From assembly GCA_021731325.1 (NCBI GenBank), contig JAKFXP010000135.1, positions 1 to 7,198 of the forward strand: a stretch of DNA of 7,198 nucleotides, given 5' to 3'. Below, piece after piece: positions 3,996-7,198 of this stretch. The notes beneath the pieces are model-generated. The model worked only from the letters and a program-made list of their open reading frames with translations, was not told the origin of the DNA and did no database searches. Positions within the stretch are counted from its first letter, which is position 1. The number at the start of each line of letters is the position of its first letter. This DNA comes from Parcubacteria group bacterium (GTDB lineage: Bacteria > Patescibacteriota > Minisyncoccia > Phycocordibacterales > UBA12088). A program made the translations under genes and the position numbers.

Positions 3996-6209
3996 ATGAT
4001 GCATGAAAAATTCCTCAAGCCATACGACCCGACTGCATGCGAAGATGCAATATATCACACCTGGGAAGAGTCGGGCTTTTTTAACCCGGATACGTGTATC
4101 GAGAAGGGTATAACCCAGAAGGATGCCGAGTCGTTTACGGTCACCCTGCCCCCTCCCAACGTCACGGGAGTACTTCATCTCGGTCATGCATACGAAGACT
4201 CACTCCAAGATGCGCTTGTTCGGTATGCGCGGATGCAGGGTAAAAAAACACTCTGGATACCGGGCACCGATTCGGCAGCGATAGCCACCCAAGCGCGCGT
4301 TGAAAAAGATATTCAAAAAGACGAAAAAAAAAGCCGGCATGATTTGGGACGTGAGGAGCTCGTGCGACGGGTCAAAGTATTTGCGCTTGCTCACGAGAAT
4401 ATCATTGTGGGTCAGATAAAGAAGCTGGGTGCCTCGCTCGATTGGTCACGCTACGCCTATACGCTCGATGACAAGCGATACACCGCCGTTATGACTGCTT
4501 TCAAGCGGATGTACGATGCGGGTCTTATCTACCGTGGCTACCGTATCGTCAACTGGGATCCCAAGGGCCAAACAACAATTTCAGATGATGAAATTGTGTA
4601 CGAAGAGCGAAAGGCGCACCTGTATACATTCAAATACAGCAAAGATTTTCCTATTAGCATCTCAACCACGCGACCAGAAACCAAAGTAGGTGATACGGCG
4701 GTTGCCGTACACCCCGATGACGCTCGATACAAGGAGTACGTGGGAAAAGAGTACGATGTTATTTTTTGCGACACACCTATCCATATCAAGATTATTGCCG
4801 ACACGGCCGTTGATCCTGCCTTTGGTACTGGCGCACTTGGCGTCACCCCTGCACACTCTATGATCGACTGGGACATGGGAGAACGACACAAACTCACCGT
4901 AGTCCCCGTCATTGATGAGTATGCAAAGATGACGGTCGAGGGACGACTTGTGGGTAAAAAGGTTGGCGAGGCGCGCGATATGGTCGTCGAGTGGCTCACC
5001 GAGGAAGGGTTGCTCGAAAAAGACGAAGAGGTTGATCAGCGAGTATCGACTGCAGAGCGCACCGGTGCAGTCATAGAACCCCTCCCCAAACTCCAGTGGT
5101 TCATGGCGGTCGATAAGCCCTTTGTGATGAAGCACTCCGAAATTGAGGGCATCACACCTGGTACATCAATTACCCTCAAGGAGATGATGCGTATTGTGGT
5201 CGAAAGTGATGCGGTACACATGCCTCAAGATGGATTCCGCCGAGCGTATTTCAATTGGATCGGCAACCTCCATGATTGGTGTATTTCACGGCAGATATGG
5301 TTTGGGCACCGTATCCCCGTCTGGTATAAAAAGGATGAGGCAGGAAAAGTGACGGCTACGTACTGCGATGTTATTGCACCTGAGGGTGACGGGTGGGAAC
5401 AAGAGTCTGATGTGCTCGACACGTGGTTTTCCTCAGCCCTGTGGACGTTTTCAACCCTTGGTTGGCCAGAGAAGACCATAGACCTCACGACCTACCACCC
5501 TACTGCCTTTATGTCGCCCGCATATGAGATTCTCAACCTGTGGGTGTCGCGGATGATACTCATGAGTGGCTTTCACCTTGGCCAAGTACCATTTAAGACC
5601 GTACTCATACACGGCCTTGTTCGCGATAAGCAAGGGCGTAAATTTAGCAAATCGCTCGGCAATGGCATTGATCCGCTTGACATGATTACGAAGTACGGCG
5701 CGGATGCACTCCGTATGGGACTCCTTATTGGCACCGCAATCGGCAACGACGTAAGCTTTGATGAAAGTAAAGTAAAGGGGTATAAGCTGTTTGCGAACAA
5801 ACTCTGGAATGTAAGCCGTTTTGTCCTCACCTCGGCCGACGAAACTGGTCTTGATCTCACCGCAGAGCTCCATGTGGATGATCAGGCGCTCGTAAATGAG
5901 CTAAGAACACTGGTCGCTGATGTCAACGACGACTTCAAAAGTTTCCGTCTCTACTTGGCCGGAGAAAAGCTCTATCATTATACGTGGGATACATTTGCAG
6001 CAGAAATACTCGAAACATCAAAGCCAATCTTCCAAAGCGACGATATGGCGCGAAAAGCAAGTCGTGTCCGTGCGCTCTACGACATGCTCGTCGTCCAGCT
6101 CAAACTCCTGCACCCATTCATGCCGTTTGTTACTGAGGAAATATGGTCGGCATTGCCCGAGAAGGACAGCGAACTATTGCTGGTGGCGAAATGGCCTGCA
6201 CAAGTATGA
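3996..6209 (+). CDS. valS: Valine--tRNA ligase (ValRS), short form without C-terminal arm
   Basis: This class I synthetase charges tRNA-Val with valine and edits misactivated threonine. In order: PPPNVTGVLHLGHAYEDSLQ carries the HIGH motif as HLGH (61-64); then IPGTDSAAIATQARVEK; NWDPKGQTTISDDEIV; the CP1 editing domain with TTRPETKVGDTAVAVHPDD and TPAHSMIDWDMG; HDWCISRQIWFGHRIPVWY; SDVLDTWFSSALWTFSTLGW; KFSKS (549-553) for KMSKS; then a helical anticodon-binding domain ending in FMPFVTEEIWSALPE...WPAQV. At 737 residues it lacks the C-terminal coiled-coil tRNA-binding arm of typical bacterial ValRS (about 880-950 residues in all). The usual TDHAG is TDSAA. The start at 3996 (or the next ATG, 3999) is preferred over GTG 3966, which would add YHRIH-type residues and precede the promoter. 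The stop is TGA. Transcribed away from the secreted-protein gene; parD follows after 106 bases. Confidence 0.97.
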   Translation: MMHEKFLKPYDPTACEDAIYHTWEESGFFNPDTCIEKGITQKDAESFTVTLPPPNVTGVLHLGHAYEDSLQDALVRYARMQGKKTLWIPGTDSAAIATQARVEKDIQKDEKKSRHDLGREELVRRVKVFALAHENIIVGQIKKLGASLDWSRYAYTLDDKRYTAVMTAFKRMYDAGLIYRGYRIVNWDPKGQTTISDDEIVYEERKAHLYTFKYSKDFPISISTTRPETKVGDTAVAVHPDDARYKEYVGKEYDVIFCDTPIHIKIIADTAVDPAFGTGALGVTPAHSMIDWDMGERHKLTVVPVIDEYAKMTVEGRLVGKKVGEARDMVVEWLTEEGLLEKDEEVDQRVSTAERTGAVIEPLPKLQWFMAVDKPFVMKHSEIEGITPGTSITLKEMMRIVVESDAVHMPQDGFRRAYFNWIGNLHDWCISRQIWFGHRIPVWYKKDEAGKVTATYCDVIAPEGDGWEQESDVLDTWFSSALWTFSTLGWPEKTIDLTTYHPTAFMSPAYEILNLWVSRMILMSGFHLGQVPFKTVLIHGLVRDKQGRKFSKSLGNGIDPLDMITKYGADALRMGLLIGTAIGNDVSFDESKVKGYKLFANKLWNVSRFVLTSADETGLDLTAELHVDDQALVNELRTLVADVNDDFKSFRLYLAGEKLYHYTWDTFAAEILETSKPIFQSDDMARKASRVRALYDMLVVQLKLLHPFMPFVTEEIWSALPEKDSELLLVAKWPAQV

Positions 6210-6279
6210 GTATCATAGATAAGAGTATGCGTATACGGGATTTACGCTCGTCCCATATTCCCACATATGCTCCACAAAG

Positions 6280-6307
6280 TTGTGTATATTGATAAATGTA
6301 GTAGTAT
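6280..6307 (+). promoter_or_regulatory. Putative parD promoter
   Basis: TTGTGT (6280-6285) and TAGTAT (6302-6307) are separated by 16 bases. The predicted start near 6314 would leave a leader of only about two bases before ATG 6316. Match to consensus is moderate at both boxes. Confidence 0.35.
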
Positions 6308-6316
6308 GTATACATA
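6305..6316. promoter_or_regulatory. 12-base palindrome at the parD promoter/start, candidate operator
   Basis: TATGTATACATA is a perfect palindrome that overlaps the end of the -10 box and the first base of the start codon. Ribbon-helix-helix antitoxins of the ParD type repress their own operon, usually by binding palindromes at this place, so this is the natural candidate site. A second half-site was not obvious. Confidence 0.45.
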
Positions 6317-6570
6317 TGACTACAACGTCCCCAAATGCTGATACGGTTATATCCGTTCGCACCACACACGCTACGCACGAACGCCTGCGAGAGCTCGCAC
6401 AGGCGACGCGGCGCTCACGATCTTCGCTCGTGAGCGAAGCACTTGAGCAATATGTCGCCCATCAAGACTGGATCGCGCACGAAATAGAGCGTGGTGTACA
6501 AGCTGCAGACAATGGCAACCTGGTTGCCGATAGCGCCATAAGCGCCTGGATCGAGTCACTAGAAAAATAG
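6316..6570 (+). CDS. ParD/CopG-like ribbon-helix-helix antitoxin
   Basis: The 84-aa protein has a short N-terminus, a beta-strand VISVRTTHAT (11-20) and helix A HERLRELAQATRRSR (21-35). A turn and helix B follow, SSLVSEALEQYV (36-47), which is the ribbon-helix-helix DNA-binding fold. The C-terminal region DWIAHEIERGVQAADNGNLV is the typical toxin-binding tail of ParD-type antitoxins. The role is to bind and neutralise the partner toxin and repress the operon with it. ATG 6316 is preferred over an in-frame start at 6280, because the extra 12 residues would precede the RHH strand and the promoter lies between the two. The toxin gene starts three bases after the stop, the standard arrangement. 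Confidence 0.85.
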   Translation: MTTTSPNADTVISVRTTHATHERLRELAQATRRSRSSLVSEALEQYVAHQDWIAHEIERGVQAADNGNLVADSAISAWIESLEK

Positions 6571-6573
6571 CCT

Positions 6574-6861
6574 ATGCCCATAGAGTGGACTCTACTCGCG
6601 CGCCATGACCTGCACGCCATACACGCACACATTGCGCAGGATAACCGCAGTGCAGCAGTACGCGTAGTACGCACCATTTATACCATTGTGCGCTTGCAGC
6701 TCTCAACCGCCCCGTTCTCAGAAAGAGAAGGACGCATTGCCGGTACCCGAGAGCTCGTCGTACCCCGTCTCCCCTACATTGTGGCATACCGGATACAAAA
6801 GAACACCGTGCAGGTACTCCGTGTACTTCACACGTCTCTCCGTTGGCCAAGTGCACTCTAG
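6574..6861 (+). CDS. RelE/ParE-superfamily toxin
   Basis: The 95-aa protein begins MPIEWTLLARHDLHAIHAHI with the usual W...A..DL..I start. It continues with AQDNRSAAVRVVRTIY (helices), REGRIAGTRELVVPRLPYIV (51-70) and AYRIQKNTVQVLRVLHTSLR (71-90), followed by WP. The GRxxGTRELVV, LPYIVAYR and VLRVLH..R.WP elements are those of ParE-like toxins. ParE proper poisons DNA gyrase, whereas RelE relatives cleave mRNA on ribosomes; the GTRELVV/LPY pattern favours ParE, but the target is not proven. No internal stop or frameshift is seen, so the toxin looks intact. It is translated directly after the antitoxin (three-base gap) and lies between valS and a PrsW-like gene. Confidence 0.88.
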   Translation: MPIEWTLLARHDLHAIHAHIAQDNRSAAVRVVRTIYTIVRLQLSTAPFSEREGRIAGTRELVVPRLPYIVAYRIQKNTVQVLRVLHTSLRWPSAL

Positions 6862-6974
6862 ACTCCTTTCGTCGTCCCCATTCCCATACGCATACCCATA
6901 CGAACTTCGCTCTTGGACTCTCATTCTCATACTAGATACTCATACTTCGACGGTATACGGATACACCCCGCTCC

Positions 6975-6983
6975 TGGTATCAT
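6975..6983 (+). promoter_or_regulatory. Extended -10 element six bases before the PrsW-like start
   Basis: TGGTATCAT (TGn plus TATCAT) is followed by six bases (ACGGTG) and ATG 6990. This predicts a leaderless start, as for the HTH pseudogene and the secreted-protein gene. No convincing -35 element; the upstream stretch is rich in CATAC and GGTAT repeats. Confidence 0.4.
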
Positions 6984-6989
6984 ACGGTG

Positions 6990-7198
6990 ATGGAACTCGG
7001 TAGTAGCCTTATCTATGCCCTCTTAGGGGGTATTGTCCCTGCGCTTATATGGCTCTGGTTCTTTTTGCGCGAAGACTCTGAGCACCCAGAACCAAAATGG
7101 CTCATACTCGCAGCCTTTCTTTCGGGCATGGTTGCGGTACTCCTCGCACTCCCCACTGAAATGGTACTCAAATGTGTTGCAAGTGGCTCCTGGCCAAC
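6990..7198 (+). CDS. PrsW-like intramembrane metalloprotease, N-terminal part (cut by window edge)
   Basis: Sixty-nine codons are present, beginning MELGSSLIYALLGGIVPALI. The first membrane helix (about residues 5-26) is followed by FFLREDSEHPEPKWLIL (24-40), and a second helix AAFLSGMVAVLLALPTEMVL (41-60) comes after it. The WLWFFLRED..HPEPK..L..F..GM..V..ALP.E pattern is characteristic of PrsW/PrsW-like proteins (M82 family). These are polytopic membrane proteases; in Bacillus subtilis PrsW cuts the anti-sigma factor RsiW. The catalytic EExxK and His motifs lie beyond the edge, so activity cannot be judged. No anti-sigma factor gene is in the window. The gene appears to have its own promoter and is not obviously part of the toxin-antitoxin operon, 128 bases upstream. 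Confidence 0.85.
   Translation, partial: MELGSSLIYALLGGIVPALIWLWFFLREDSEHPEPKWLILAAFLSGMVAVLLALPTEMVLKCVASGSWP

Noticed and set aside
4538..5135. Long minus-strand open frames inside valS
   Set aside because: They are antisense shadows of a clearly identified gene; long antisense frames arise from codon bias.
1294..6209. Functional pairing of tRNA-Val with valS in the same window
   Set aside because: They are 2.6 kb apart with terminators and opposite-strand genes between them and separate promoters; proximity is probably chance.
6210..6279. Terminator after valS
   Set aside because: Only a four-base GGGA/TCCC pairing was seen, with no U-run; I cannot support a terminator here, so read-through into parD is possible.
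6862..6989. CATAC/GGTAT-rich stretch as a tandem repeat or CRISPR-like array
   Set aside because: The units are only 5-9 bases, irregular and without constant spacing; GGTATACGG and GGTATCATACGG are at best one loose duplication around the PrsW-like promoter.

Overview
The window looks like a piece of a small-genome Candidate Phyla Radiation (Patescibacteria, Parcubacteria-like) chromosome. The evidence is protein character: a short valyl-tRNA synthetase without the C-terminal arm, a TsaD with a long insertion, a secreted WEDVGPF-type protein and an HTH protein of a kind I associate with CPR genomes. The tRNA has no encoded CCA, Shine-Dalgarno sequences are absent or weak, and -10 boxes often sit right before start codons. 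TGA acts as a stop (end of valS), so the code appears standard. The assignment comes from family recognition, not from a search.

Layout. Positions 1-624 (minus strand) hold a two-gene unit: a GNAT acetyltransferase followed 8 bases later by the start of a DHH-type phosphoesterase cut by the window edge. Positions 625-799 are a divergent control region with a 17-base perfect palindrome. Positions 800-1303 (plus) carry a broken HTH gene read in three segments, whose reconstructed 3' end runs into the following tRNA gene. Positions 1294-2595 (plus) are tRNA-Val(GAC) and tsaD, probably one transcription unit from an extended -10 promoter inside the pseudogene. A strong bidirectional terminator at 2597-2630 separates tsaD from a convergent 91-aa orphan gene (2658-2933, minus).

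The 312-base stretch 2934-3245 has no convincing gene. It contains a near-consensus minus-strand promoter and a chain of hairpins, including a 60-base REP-like one. It could be a long structured leader of the orphan gene or a separate small RNA, and it is the most interesting unexplained part of the window. Next come a secreted protein (3246-3917, minus) and valS (3996-6209, plus), divergently arranged. A ParD/ParE-type toxin-antitoxin pair lies at 6316-6861 (plus), with a palindrome over the antitoxin start. The window ends in the first 69 codons of a PrsW-like membrane protease (6990-7198).

Functional links are mainly around translation: tRNA-Val, the t6A modification enzyme TsaD and valyl-tRNA synthetase. 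TsaD modifies tRNAs that read ANN codons, so tRNA-Val is its neighbour and not its substrate. I see no clear new defence or mobile system. The noteworthy signals are the structured region at about 2947-3131, the decaying HTH gene overlapping a tRNA, and the repeated -10/N6/ATG arrangement suggesting leaderless transcripts.
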